Assembly: GCA_016709545.1 (NCBI GenBank)
Contig: JADJMO010000008.1
Coordinates: 62,001 to 126,000 of the forward strand
Reading direction: 5' to 3'
Length of the DNA stretch: 64,000 nucleotides
From: Myxococcales bacterium
Lineage (GTDB): Bacteria > Myxococcota_A > Polyangia > Polyangiales > JADJMO01
Positions 24,497 to 34,294 of the stretch are shown here, in pieces; positions within the stretch are counted from its first letter, which is position 1; every line of letters begins with the position of its first letter. Both the position numbers and the translations under genes were made by a program. Below the pieces are notes generated by a model, which worked only from the letters and a program-made list of their open reading frames with translations, searched no databases and was not told the origin of the DNA.

Positions 24497-26410
24497 TTGC
24501 GCCGCCTGGCCATTGCCGTGCTCCTCGTGCCGCAACGCGTTGCGGCAGAAGACGATCTGGATGATCCGACCAAATGGCTCAAGGAGCTCGACCTCCAGGC
24601 CGGCGTGGTGGAGGCAGATCTCCGCCTGCGCGAGCTCGATCTCCGCGACCGCGTCCGGGTGCGCCTGTCTCCCTACTACCTGCGCTCGGAGCAGATCCAC
24701 CTGTCGCTCGGCAAGTGGGGCGTGCGGGTGGTGGGGTCCGGGATCCTCGGGTTCTGTCCCTGCGAGGATCCGCCGGTGGCGATCGGGTTCTCCGGCGGAT
24801 GGGCCGGCCCGCCCGACGAGCTGATCGTCGAGGGCCCGACCCTGCGCATCGCGGGGGTGCCCGTGTTCTGGCTCCCCTATCTCTGGTTGCGCAGCCCGCG
24901 CAAGCTCGGCCTCGGCCTGCCGCAGGTCGCGTTCCGCGGCATCGACGGCATGTTCCTCGGCCAGACCGTGCACCTCCCGCTCGGGCGCGGCATGGAGATC
25001 GGCGTCGGCGGCTACACCCGCGCGGGCTTCGGCGCCTCGCTCGACTTCGCGACCGACACGAGCCTCACCCGTATCAGCTTCGACGCGCGCAGCGCGGGCG
25101 CCGTCGCTGGCTCGGGCGCGCCGAGTGGCCTCGGCCTCAACCTCGACCTGCGCGGCGATCTCGGCCGCGGTCCTTCGACGGTGGCGTGGGACGTCTGGGC
25201 GTTGCGCGGCGCGCGCGGCGTCCGCACGACGCTCGATCGCGAGACGCTCGCCCACCCGTTCGATCACGCCACGGCGGCCGCGCGCGTCGGCCCCGCGGGG
25301 ATCGGGTTCGAGCTGCTCGGCGTGCGCGGTGGCGATCTCGGGCGCGTCGACCTCGCGCGCTCGCAGGTGTTCCTCGCGGAGTCCTTCGCGCTCGGCGACC
25401 GCGGTGGCGCGTATTTCGCCACCTCGCTCGGCCCCAGAATCCGGGCCGGCTACGCGCCCGATCTGCTCGCCGACGCCACGTTCGGCCTCGAGCTCGGCGG
25501 ATCGCTCTCGACGCTGTCGTGGACCACCACCGCGCGCCTCGACGGTCGCGGGGCGCGCGGCGACGATCGCGCGTTCGCGGGCGCGGCCGAGGCCCGCGGT
25601 GAGCTCTCGTGGCCGCTCGCGCGACCGCTGGATCTCGAGCGCGCGCGCGGCGGCCCGCGGGTGGTGCACGTGATCGAGCCGCTCCTGCGCACATCGGCGA
25701 TCGTCGCGGGGCACTCCGGTGGCGACCCCGCGCTGCTCGGCTTCGTCGCGCGCCCCTCGCTCGACGCGGGTCAGGCGGTGCTCGGCGCGGTCGGGCTGCG
25801 GAGCCTGCTCGGCACGACGGGTCTCGCGCCCGGCCTCGATCCCTGGATCGGCGCGCTGCGCGGCGAGCTCTCGGTCGGCGTGCTCGCGACCGCGCGCAGC
25901 GAGGGGATCGCGGCGCTCGAGCTCTCGCACACCACGCGCGACGCACGCGGCGGACGCTTCGAGCTCTCGCTGGCCGGCGCCGCGACGCGTCCGTTCGGCG
26001 GCGACCCGCTCGGCTGGGTCGGCCTCGCGCGCGCGCACTGGGACCACTCGCGCGACGGCCTCGGCCTCGAGCTGCGCACCAGCGCGCGCGACGCGGTGCC
26101 GGTGCTGACGGGCCTCGCGGTGCTCGGCGCGGAGCTCGGCCCGCGGCTCGGCCAGACGACGTGGCTCGGTGCGAGCGGCGTGACCGCGGGGATGGGCCTC
26201 GCGCTGCCACGCTTCTGGGGTCTGCGCCTTGGCGCCGAGGTCGACGGTTTTCGCGACGAGAACGGCACGCGCCTGCTCGAGGCGCGTGGCACGCTCCGCT
26301 ACCGGCATCCGTGCGGGTGTTTTCGGTTGTTCGTGCGCGGTGGGCACGTGCTGGGCCGCGAGGGTGTCGACGTGCTCGCGAGCGCGGACCTCACGGAGAG
26401 TCCGCCGTGA
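24497..26410 (+). CDS. LptD-like outer-membrane protein
   Basis: This protein of about 637 residues has a signal peptide (LRRLAIAVLLVPQRVAAEDD). The first 160 residues match the beta-jellyroll to barrel junction of LptD: RLSPYYLRSEQIHLSLGKWGVRV, FCPCEDPPVAIGFSG, and PTLRIAGVPVFWLPYLWLR with RKLGLGLPQVAFRGIDGMFLG. The rest is barrel-like with alternating hydrophobic pattern and Arg/Gly-rich turns. LptD inserts LPS in the outer leaflet; whether this paralogue handles LPS or another lipid is unknown. The likely start is TTG 24497, but the AGGAG lies only one base upstream, so the start is uncertain. It is divergent from the esterase with a 42-base gap. Confidence 0.72.
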   Translation: MRRLAIAVLLVPQRVAAEDDLDDPTKWLKELDLQAGVVEADLRLRELDLRDRVRVRLSPYYLRSEQIHLSLGKWGVRVVGSGILGFCPCEDPPVAIGFSGGWAGPPDELIVEGPTLRIAGVPVFWLPYLWLRSPRKLGLGLPQVAFRGIDGMFLGQTVHLPLGRGMEIGVGGYTRAGFGASLDFATDTSLTRISFDARSAGAVAGSGAPSGLGLNLDLRGDLGRGPSTVAWDVWALRGARGVRTTLDRETLAHPFDHATAAARVGPAGIGFELLGVRGGDLGRVDLARSQVFLAESFALGDRGGAYFATSLGPRIRAGYAPDLLADATFGLELGGSLSTLSWTTTARLDGRGARGDDRAFAGAAEARGELSWPLARPLDLERARGGPRVVHVIEPLLRTSAIVAGHSGGDPALLGFVARPSLDAGQAVLGAVGLRSLLGTTGLAPGLDPWIGALRGELSVGVLATARSEGIAALELSHTTRDARGGRFELSLAGAATRPFGGDPLGWVGLARAHWDHSRDGLGLELRTSARDAVPVLTGLAVLGAELGPRLGQTTWLGASGVTAGMGLALPRFWGLRLGAEVDGFRDENGTRLLEARGTLRYRHPCGCFRLFVRGGHVLGREGVDVLASADLTESPP

Positions 26411-26595
26411 GGCACATCTGTTTCTTCGGAATGTGCGCGAGCGCAATCGAAGTCTGTCGAGGACATCGGCGGCGTGCCGCGAACTCGGCACGAGCGGAAG
26501 GACGATTGCTAGGGTCGCCCCCGCGAGTCATGGTCTTGCCGGCGGTGATGGCGGGGAGGCGAGCAGAGGGAGCGAGTTCAGGACGAAGGGCGACC

Positions 26596-26838
26596 ATGAG
26601 ATTGTTGCAAATTGTGCTCGCAGTCGCCTGCTCGACCGGATGCGGCGCTCGGGTTCACGACGAGACAGATGCCGACGTCGGCGACGCAGCCCTCCCGAGG
26701 GACAGCGACGTAGGGGGAGCCGACGGTTCGGCCTCGTGCAGGTGTGCTCTGGATCCGAGACCACCCAGTTTCTCCATACCCATTTGCGTGACTCGTGAGG
26801 CGCAGGAGGCCGCCCGTTGCTCACGCTTCGCAATCTAG
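26596..26838 (+). CDS. Small lipoprotein
   Basis: This 80-residue protein starts MRLLQIVLAVACSTGCGARV with lipobox STGC, followed by an Asp-rich linker and four Cys. It is preceded by AGGACGAAGGG. No family is recognised; it resembles the acidic-linker lipoproteins elsewhere in the window. The 185 bases before it show no gene. Confidence 0.6.
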   Translation: MRLLQIVLAVACSTGCGARVHDETDADVGDAALPRDSDVGGADGSASCRCALDPRPPSFSIPICVTREAQEAARCSRFAI

Positions 26839-27006
26839 AGGTCCGATCGGCTCGTTGACGCCGACCACCGCGCCTTCGCCGGCGTCGCCGAGGCCATGGC
26901 GGACCTCACGGAGCCGCCCGCAGTGCGGGTGCCACACGAAGCGAACCGCACCGCGAGCGGAGTGACCGTTGCGAGGCTGGGGATCGGGGCGTAGTAGCAT
27001 CAGAGG

Positions 27007-27354
27007 ATGGTCTCCTGGTCGGCCCTCGCACATGGCCGAGACCATCGCCCCCACCCGCTGCGAGCGAGTAGCACGCTGCTGTTGACCGCGCTCTTGCTGG
27101 GCTGCGGCAAGGACGAGGCCTGTCAGGTCCAGCCCGACACCGGCGCAGTCGATGCGAGCAGCGAGACCAACGACCCGTGCTGCCCGGCCCGACCTCCCGG
27201 CGGGGAGGAGTGCACCACCATCGGCCTCGTCTGTCGCTATCCCTGCGGCATGCCCGGCTTCCCCACCCGTCGCGTCGACATGATCTGCAAGGATCGCGGG
27301 GACGACATTGGCATCGTGACCTGGAACCCATTGAAGGTGTACCCCTGCCCATGA
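27007..27354 (+). CDS. Cys-rich lipoprotein, first tandem copy
   Basis: The product is 115 residues. After a long basic N-terminus, the hydrophobic run LLLTALLLGC gives a lipobox. The mature part has the pattern QPDTGAVDASSETNDPCCPA, EECTTIGLVCRYPCG, MICKDRGD and a terminal VYPCP, with eight Cys that would pair as disulfides. It is paralogous to the next gene at roughly 70 percent identity by eye. Function unknown. Confidence 0.7.
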   Translation: MVSWSALAHGRDHRPHPLRASSTLLLTALLLGCGKDEACQVQPDTGAVDASSETNDPCCPARPPGGEECTTIGLVCRYPCGMPGFPTRRVDMICKDRGDDIGIVTWNPLKVYPCP

Positions 27355-27656
27355 CCCCTCGGACGGCGGCGCTGGCAGGAGCGATGTTCCTGTTGCTGCA
27401 TGGCTGTGGCCACGCGGAGAGCGATGCTTGTCAGGCCCAGCCCGACACCGGCGCGGTCGATGGGAGCAGCGAGACGAACGACCCGTGCTGCCCGGCCCGA
27501 CCTCCTGCCGGGGAGGAGTGCACCACAAGGGGCCTGATCTGTCGCTACCCGTGCGGTCTCGAGGGCTATCCGATTTCTCGTGTCGATGTGATCTGCAAGA
27601 ACCGCGGGGACGGCCTGGTCACCTGGAGTGGCTACAAGGAATACCCCTGTCCCTGA
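27117..27656. repeat. Tandem gene duplication of a Cys-rich lipoprotein
   Basis: Two direct copies of about 230 bp, with starts about 310 bp apart, share long identical stretches around the sequence coding for SSETNDPCCPARPP. The signal sequences differ and the mature domains match, consistent with a recent local duplication followed by replacement or drift of the N-terminus. Confidence 0.7.
27351..27656 (+). CDS. Cys-rich lipoprotein, second tandem copy
   Basis: The product is 101 residues. ATG 27351 overlaps the stop of the first copy (ATGA). The signal is MTPRTAALAGAMFLLLHGCG (lipobox LHGC). The mature part repeats the first copy nearly word for word (QPDTGAVDGSSETNDPCCPA, EECTTRGLICRYPCG, VICKNRGDG, EYPCP). 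All Cys positions are conserved, so both copies are probably functional. No known domain. Confidence 0.72.
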   Translation: MTPRTAALAGAMFLLLHGCGHAESDACQAQPDTGAVDGSSETNDPCCPARPPAGEECTTRGLICRYPCGLEGYPISRVDVICKNRGDGLVTWSGYKEYPCP

Positions 27657-27672
27657 CTGCGGTTCGAGGGGC

Positions 27673-28191
27673 TCACTCCTGCTCCGCCTCGGCCCGCGCG
27701 ACGCACTCGTCGAACAGCTCCACGAACGCAGGCGCGTTCGCCTGGAGGTAGCGACGGCACTCCTTCGCGTCGATGCCGCCCTTGAGCATCTCGATCACGT
27801 CCACCTGGTCCTTGCGCCGCGGGGACTTGAGCTTCAGGTACACCAGCGGCGCGGCCTCCATGAACACGCCCGGCGTCGTCGTCATCGTGGCCTCGAGGAA
27901 GCCCTCGTCGGCGCCCGGCGAGAGCAGATCCACGGCGACGCCGTCGACCTGGAACGGCACCTCTGGCCGCATCGTGACGAGCCCGCTCGCGTGGTGGTGG
28001 AAGGCCTCTGCGCCCACCAGGAAATCCACGTCCTTCGTCGCCCGCGGGTAGCCATTGGCCCCCACCGCGAGCCCACCCACCACGACGTGCCGCACGTTCG
28101 CGGCGCCGAGGGCCTCCGACGCGAGCCGCAGCGCGTGCAGCACCTTGGGTGCCACCACGTCGATCAGGAGTCTCGGATCGGGCTTGGCCAT
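27673..28191 (-). CDS. Nucleotidyltransferase-fold protein (MNT/AbiEii-like)
   Basis: This 172-residue protein has the pol-beta nucleotidyltransferase core: VVVGGLAVGANGYPRATKDVDFLVG (G-G then D-x-D) and a third acidic strand VDGVAVDLLSPG. Such small transferases act as antitoxin-like or toxin modules (MNT, AbiEii) or modify tRNA or proteins; the partner cannot be told here. A ribosome site GGAGGAG precedes ATG 28191. It is divergent from a small antitoxin-like gene at 28279. Confidence 0.72.
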   Translation of the reverse strand: MAKPDPRLLIDVVAPKVLHALRLASEALGAANVRHVVVGGLAVGANGYPRATKDVDFLVGAEAFHHHASGLVTMRPEVPFQVDGVAVDLLSPGADEGFLEATMTTTPGVFMEAAPLVYLKLKSPRRKDQVDVIEMLKGGIDAKECRRYLQANAPAFVELFDECVARAEAEQE

Positions 28192-28278
28192 GCGACTCCT
28201 CCGTGGGCCGGTGATGGACAGATGGGGACGCGCCAGCACCCGATCAGTATGCCCTAGATCAGCGGTAGGATTCACTGG

Positions 28279-28458
28279 ATGCCAGCTCCCGACGCCGACG
28301 AGCCCGCCGATCTGCCAGAGGTCGTCGATGTCGACATGACCGACGAGGAGCGTGAACGCCTCGACGCTGCGCTCGAGAGGAGCATGGCCCAGGCGCGAGC
28401 GGGCCAGCTGGTCGACGCCGACCAAGTCATCCACAGGCTCCTGGCCCGCGGTCCCTAG
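28279..28458 (+). CDS. Small acidic antitoxin-like protein
   Basis: This 59-residue protein (MPAPDADEPADLPEV, then DMTDEERERLDAALERSMAQ, then ARAGQLVDADQVIHRLLARGP) has an amphipathic helical pattern resembling C-terminal halves of type II antitoxins. No toxin gene follows. Its TAG stop overlaps the stop of the convergent histidine kinase in the palindrome CTAG. It is divergent from the nucleotidyltransferase, with which it may form a pair. Confidence 0.5.
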   Translation: MPAPDADEPADLPEVVDVDMTDEERERLDAALERSMAQARAGQLVDADQVIHRLLARGP

Positions 28459-29741
28459 ATCTCGATCCCGATCCGGGCGCCGCCGCCCTCGCGGTTCTCC
28501 GCGATCGCCTTGCCGCCGTGGGCCTCCGCGATCCGGCGCACCAGCGAGAGCCCGAGGCCGAGCGAGCCCTTCTCCTTCGCCGTCTGGTCCGCGCGCTGGT
28601 GGAACGACTCGAAGATCGCCCGCTCCTCGCCCGCCCGGATCCCAGGGCCCCGATCCTCCACCACGAACCGCACCTTGTCGCCGACCTGCTCGACCCGCAG
28701 CACGTCGACGCCGCCGCCGTGCCGCTTGGCGTTGTCGATCAGGTTGGTCAGCGCGCGCGAGAGCAGTGTGGGGTCGGCCACCACCGTGGGCGTCACGCCG
28801 TTCTCGTCCACCACCAGCAGCCGCGAGGCCTCCACGCCGCCGCGCTCGAGGGCGCGCTTCGCGACGTCGCCCGCCTCGAGCGCGGTGGGCTCGAGCCGCG
28901 AGAAATCGAGCCGTGCGCTGGCCAGCAGCTCGCCGACCAGCTGGTCGATCTCCATGACCTCCTCGTCGATCTTCCCGATCGAGCGCGGGTCGCCGAGCTC
29001 CACCAGCAGGCGGATGCGCGCGAGGGGCGTGCGGATCTCGTGCGACACCGCGGCGAGCAGCTCGCGCTGGTCGGCCATCTGGCGCTCGATGCGCTCGGCC
29101 ATGTCGTTCAGCGCCGCGGCGAGCACCGCGATCTCGCCGCGCGCCTCCTTGGGAAGGTCGATGCGGCTGGCGAGCTTGCCGCTCCCGAGGTCGCGGGCCA
29201 GGCGCGCGAGCTCGTCGTAGGGGCGCGCGAGGCGGCGCGCGACGAACCCCGAGGCCGCCCACACCACCGCGATCGCGGCCAGGATCCCGAGGAATCCGCT
29301 GCGCGGAGAGCGGCGCAGCTCACCGCTGCAGAGGAGCACCTTGCCCTTGCCGTCGACCGGCGCGGTGAGCAGCGGCTTGTCGCAGCGGCGGCCGACGACG
29401 AGCAGGGGCGCCCCGCTCACGTCGGTCAGCGTGACGTCGAGCGTCAGGTCCTGCGCGAGCCGCCGCGCGCGCCGCTCGCGGGCCACCGGGTCGTCCCAGG
29501 TGTCGCCGAGCTCGTGGCCGACGAGGGTCTTCGCGCGCTCGAGCTCCTTGCGCCAGCTGAACTGCCCGCCCGTGAGGTTCGAGACCAGCGAGGTGATCGC
29601 CGCGGTCGCGAGGATGGTCGCGCCGAACCACACGAACATGCGGCCGCGCAGGCGCGCGCGCAGCAGGTTGCGCGGGTTGCGCCGGCGCCCGTGTCGGTGC
29701 CGGTGCCACGGCGGGCACGGTTTCTCGGAGGGAGGGCTCAA
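28455..29741 (-). CDS. Sensor histidine kinase
   Basis: This protein of about 428 residues has an N-terminal basic stretch, TM1 (MFVWFGATILATAAITSLV), a periplasmic loop with two Cys (GRRCDKPLL, VLLCSGEL), TM2 (FLGILAAIAVVWAASGFVA) and a HAMP domain (RLARPYDELARLARDLGSG). The H-box AAVSHEIRTPLARIR, N-box LTNLIDNAKRHGG and G-boxes DRGPGIRAGEE and GSLGLGLSLVRRI follow. The TTG at 29741 overlaps the response-regulator stop (TTGA). With the regulator and the upstream Spy-like protein it forms an envelope-stress type system of the CpxA class. Confidence 0.9.
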   Translation of the reverse strand: MSPPSEKPCPPWHRHRHGRRRNPRNLLRARLRGRMFVWFGATILATAAITSLVSNLTGGQFSWRKELERAKTLVGHELGDTWDDPVARERRARRLAQDLTLDVTLTDVSGAPLLVVGRRCDKPLLTAPVDGKGKVLLCSGELRRSPRSGFLGILAAIAVVWAASGFVARRLARPYDELARLARDLGSGKLASRIDLPKEARGEIAVLAAALNDMAERIERQMADQRELLAAVSHEIRTPLARIRLLVELGDPRSIGKIDEEVMEIDQLVGELLASARLDFSRLEPTALEAGDVAKRALERGGVEASRLLVVDENGVTPTVVADPTLLSRALTNLIDNAKRHGGGVDVLRVEQVGDKVRFVVEDRGPGIRAGEERAIFESFHQRADQTAKEKGSLGLGLSLVRRIAEAHGGKAIAENREGGGARIGIEI

Positions 29742-30427
29742 CGCGTCTCGTCCCGGGCGAGCACGTAGCCCACCCCGCGCACGGTCTTGATGAGGCGCGG
29801 CGACCGCGGGTCGTCCTTGAGCTTCTGGCGCAGGTGGCTCACGTGCACGTCGACCGTGCGCTCGCCGACGGCGACGTCGGAGCGCCCGGCCTCCGAGAGC
29901 AGCGCCTCGCGCGGGACCACGCGGCCGGCGCGGCGCGCGAGCGCGACGAGGAGGTCGAGCTCGAGCCCGGTCAGATCGAGCCGTTCGCCGCCGAGGCGCG
30001 CCTCGCGGGCGGCGATGTCGATGCGAATGTCGCCGACCACGATCGTCTCGGACAGCGCCTCCGGGGTCGCGCGGCGCAGCACCGCGCGGAGACGAGCGAG
30101 CAGCTCGCGCGGGGAAAAAGGCTTGCTCACGTAGTCGTCGGCGCCGATCTCGAGCCCCACCACGCGGTCGGTCTCGTCGCCCTTGGCGGTGAGCATGACG
30201 ACGGGGATGCGGCTCTTGCGGCGGATGCGGCGGCACACCTCGAGGCCGTCCATGCCGGGCATCATCACGTCGAGCAGCACGGCGTCGAACGCCCCGGCGT
30301 CGAGCGCGAGCAGCCCGCTCGGGCCGTCCGCGGCCCACGTCACGTCGACCTCGTTCTGCTCGAGGTAGCTCGCGAGCAGATCCTTGAGCTTCAGGTCGTC
30401 GTCGACGAGCAACACACGGACGGCCAT
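29738..30427 (-). CDS. OmpR-family response regulator
   Basis: This 229-residue protein has a receiver domain with VLLVDDDLKL, phospho-Asp in AVLLDVMMPGMDG, VVMLTAKGD and the Lys in YVSKPFSP, then a winged-helix domain (LDLTGLELDLLVALARR, RTVDVHVSHLRQKLKDD, IKTVRGVGYVLA). It activates or represses target genes when phosphorylated by the kinase just downstream. ATG 30427 lies after a terminator-like hairpin that separates it from the two upstream genes of the same strand. Confidence 0.93.
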   Translation of the reverse strand: MAVRVLLVDDDLKLKDLLASYLEQNEVDVTWAADGPSGLLALDAGAFDAVLLDVMMPGMDGLEVCRRIRRKSRIPVVMLTAKGDETDRVVGLEIGADDYVSKPFSPRELLARLRAVLRRATPEALSETIVVGDIRIDIAAREARLGGERLDLTGLELDLLVALARRAGRVVPREALLSEAGRSDVAVGERTVDVHVSHLRQKLKDDPRSPRLIKTVRGVGYVLARDETR

Positions 30428-30460
30428 GGGGACACTCTATCGCTTTCGAGATCCAGGGAG

Positions 30461-30495
30461 AAAACGACGCAGCCCCCTCCGGTGTCGGAGAGGGC
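30461..30495 (-). terminator. Hairpin plus T-run between the Spy-like pair and the two-component genes (possible attenuator)
   Basis: On the minus strand a 10-bp stem with one mismatch (GCCCTCTCCG/CGGAGGGGGC, loop ACAC) is followed seven bases later by TTTT. It lies between the small membrane protein and the response regulator, so it could partly terminate transcription and set the ratio of the Spy-like protein to the regulators. Confidence 0.5.
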
Positions 30496-30504
30496 CGCGT
30501 GGGC

Positions 30505-30663
30505 TCACTTCTCGTGCCTCGCGGCGTCGATGCAGACCTTGGCGACGTGGCGCTCGAAGTGCTGGCGACGCTCGTACTGGCAGCCGCGCATGTGACGGAG
30601 GGCCGAGGCGTACCCGGCGACCGTGCCGAAGGCGAGCACGGCGATGAGCAGCTTGCGCTTCAT
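30505..30663 (-). CDS. Small single-helix membrane or exported protein
   Basis: This 52-residue protein starts MKRKLLIAVLAFGTVAGYAS and continues with ALRHMRGCQYERRQHFERH and a polar end VAKVCIDAARHEK. It has one hydrophobic helix, then a His/Arg-rich tail with two Cys. It overlaps the Spy-like gene by four bases (ATGA), so it is clearly co-translated. It could act as a small membrane modulator of the sensor or bind metal; unknown. Confidence 0.6.
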   Translation of the reverse strand: MKRKLLIAVLAFGTVAGYASALRHMRGCQYERRQHFERHVAKVCIDAARHEK

Positions 30664-31256
30664 GACCAGAACCCTCCCTCCACCATGTCGGCCAGGATCT
30701 TGCGCTGACGCTCGTCGAGGGCGTCGTGGATCTTGGAGAGCGCGCCGACGAAGGCCTTGCGGACCTCCTCGATGCGGCCGTCTTGACGGGCGAAGGTCTC
30801 CCCCATGAGCACGGCATCGAAGCCCTCGGCGCGGAGCGCCTTGGCGACGTCCTTGCGAGACTCACGGAGCTCGGCGCGCTGGTTCTTGGCCACGTCGCGG
30901 AACTCCTCGATGGCGTTGACGATCACGCGCTCCTGCGCCGGGGTCGCCTCGAGGCGGGCGAGCAGGCGGTAGACGAACGCGCGGGGGCCGAAGCCGAAGC
31001 CGCGACCGAATCCGCGGAAGCCGCCGCGGTGGCCGTGGTCGTGGTCGCGGTGGTCGTGGTCGCCGCGGTAGGGGCCGTGGTCGCGGTCGTAGCCGCGGTC
31101 CCAGCTCTCGGGGCCGTAGCCGGGGCCGCACGCGCTGCGCCCGTAGCCGCCGCAGCCGCCGCCGCCGTAGCCGTAGCCTCGATGCCAGTGGTGCCCGCGA
31201 CGAAGGGTGGCGATGAGCCCGATCAGGCAGGCGGTGCCGATGATGAATCCGAACAT
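30660..31256 (-). CDS. Spy/CpxP-like periplasmic heavy-metal sensor protein with His/Gly-rich segment
   Basis: This 198-residue protein has an N-terminal hydrophobic helix (MFGFIIGTACLIGLIATLRR). Next comes a low-complexity Gly/His/Tyr/Asp segment (GYGYGGGGCGGYGRS, then repeated D-H-D-H pairs), likely metal-binding. A helical domain follows (RLLARLEATPAQERVIVNAI, AELRESRKDVAKALRAEGF, FVGALSKIHDALDERQRKIL) with the paired-helix pattern of the Spy/CpxP/ZraP family. Such proteins repress or tune envelope-stress kinases and act as chaperones. It is the first gene of the four-gene operon ending in the histidine kinase. Confidence 0.82.
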   Translation of the reverse strand: MFGFIIGTACLIGLIATLRRGHHWHRGYGYGGGGCGGYGRSACGPGYGPESWDRGYDRDHGPYRGDHDHRDHDHGHRGGFRGFGRGFGFGPRAFVYRLLARLEATPAQERVIVNAIEEFRDVAKNQRAELRESRKDVAKALRAEGFDAVLMGETFARQDGRIEEVRKAFVGALSKIHDALDERQRKILADMVEGGFWS

Positions 31257-31353
31257 GGTGCGTGTTCCTCCTTGGGTAGGAAGGAGGGTGCACACCGACT
31301 GTGAAGACGCCGCCGCACCGGCCGTGAAGAAGTGTGTTTTGGGGCCGGCTCCC

Positions 31354-31401
31354 AAAAACGACGGCGCCCACCCCCCGCCAGAGAAGGAGGGGGCAGGCGC
31401 C
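31354..31401 (-). terminator. Rho-independent terminator after the 31424-32290 gene
   Basis: On the minus strand an imperfect long hairpin (GGCGCC and CCCCC arms paired with GGGGG and GGCGCC) lies about 20 bases past the stop and is followed by TTTTT. A second smaller palindrome (TTTTGGG...CCCAAAA) lies immediately beyond, at about 31337-31357. Confidence 0.75.
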
Positions 31402-31423
31402 GGAACCGCGGTGAGCGGGGTGC

Positions 31424-32290
31424 CTACAGGTTGACCTTGTAGGAGATGGTCTTGTCGTCGCCGGTGAACGGCTTGGTCTTGGCCTTCTTGAAGCGCTGGG
31501 CGACGCAGGTCTGGGTGGCGTCGGAGTAGGGCGCGGGCGGGTCCTTGGCGAACTCGGCCGAGAGGACCTTGCCGTCCTTGGCCGAGAACTTGAGGACGAT
31601 CTTGGCGTCGCCGCCCTTGCTGCCGGCGGTCTTGCAGTCCTCGTAGATGACCTTCTTCAAGGCCTCCTTGGTGGCCTCGGCGTCGAACGGCTGGGTGGGC
31701 TTCTCGGTCTCCTTGGGCTTGCCGAGGTCGACGCCCTTGGTGAAGTCCATCGGCCCGCCGTCGATCGGCTTCTCTTCCTTGCCGGTGAGCTCGATCGTGC
31801 CCTCGGCGACCGCGCCGCCGCCGGTGACCACGGCCTTGAGCTGGTACTTGAGGTTGGGCTCGTACGGCGGCTCCTTGCGGAGCGTGACGAGGAAGTAGAA
31901 CGAGCGGCCGTCCGTCGAGGGGAACTGCTCGACCTTCTGCACGAAGTCGACGACGCCCTTCTTGTCGATCTTGTAGACCATGAGGTTCAGAGCCGGCGTG
32001 TCGAGCGGCTTCTTGAGGAAGACCATCATGTGCAGCGGCCACTTCTTGTCGCTGTTCTCCTCCTTCTTGGCGATCTTGTGCGCCGAGAACCAGCCCGGGC
32101 CGCCGACCGAGGCGGGGGGGGCCTGGTCGAGGAAGAGGATCTGACCGGCGAACGCGTCGGCGAGCGGGTCCTTGGCGGGAGGGGCAGCATCGGCCGTGGA
32201 CACCGTGGAGGCCGCGAACCCGGCGCCGAGCACGGGCGCGAGGGCGAGAGCGAGGAGGCAGGAGAAGCGGCGAACGGTGGGACGGAGCAT
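31424..32290 (-). CDS. Exported protein of unknown function with TonB-C-like end
   Basis: This 288-residue protein has a signal peptide (MLRPTVRRFSCLLALALAPVLG, cleavage near ADAAPP). The first half is beta-rich (HMMVFLKKPLDTPALNLMVY, FYFLVTLRKEPPYEPNLKY) and resembles myxobacterial surface domains of unknown role. The last about 85 residues (KIVLKFSAKDGKVLSAEF, then CVAQRFKKAKTKPFTG) follow the pattern of AgmX/PglI or TonB-like C-terminal domains: a beta strand, a Cys, then a helix and a final strand. Start ATG 32290, with AGAGAGG upstream. Confidence 0.65.
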   Translation of the reverse strand: MLRPTVRRFSCLLALALAPVLGAGFAASTVSTADAAPPAKDPLADAFAGQILFLDQAPPASVGGPGWFSAHKIAKKEENSDKKWPLHMMVFLKKPLDTPALNLMVYKIDKKGVVDFVQKVEQFPSTDGRSFYFLVTLRKEPPYEPNLKYQLKAVVTGGGAVAEGTIELTGKEEKPIDGGPMDFTKGVDLGKPKETEKPTQPFDAEATKEALKKVIYEDCKTAGSKGGDAKIVLKFSAKDGKVLSAEFAKDPPAPYSDATQTCVAQRFKKAKTKPFTGDDKTISYKVNL

Positions 32291-32470
32291 GAGCAGACCT
32301 CTCTTCGATCGGGGAGCAGCCCTCGGGACACGGGGACGGCGGTCCAAGACTACCGCCTCCAGGGCGTCAGACGGGCGAACGTCCTGGTCATTCGATCGAA
32401 GGCCGTTCCCACTGTCGACATCTTCCCCACCTGAACGGGGACGTTCACCTGGAGCCCCTTCGTTCATGAA

Positions 32471-32499
32471 TTGACATGCCGGGAGCGCCCGGGCACATT
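32471..32499 (+). promoter_or_regulatory. Candidate promoter upstream of the PEGA kinase; only notable signals of the 32291-32621 gap
   Basis: TTGACA at 32471-32476 is followed after 17 bases by CACATT (weak -10). The spacer contains the inverted repeat CCGGG-AGCG-CCCGGG region, which could be an operator. The rest of the 330-base gap between divergent genes holds two small palindromes, TTCGATCGAA at 32391-32400 and GAACGGGGACGTTC at 32433-32446, and no gene. Confidence 0.4.
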
Positions 32500-32621
32500 T
32501 TCCGTCGGACGTCGCTCGCACGAGCTGCACGTCTCCCCGCACGAAATCGCCGGTTCCCCGGCGAGGCCACGCTCCCCCGAAACCAGGGTCGTGGCGGCGG
32601 GGGGGGTCAAGAAAGGGAGAC

Positions 32622-34247
<1,626 letters not shown>

Positions 34248-34294
34248 AGTGTCGACGGGTTGACTCGCGGGGACGGCACGGCCACCGAGGGTGG

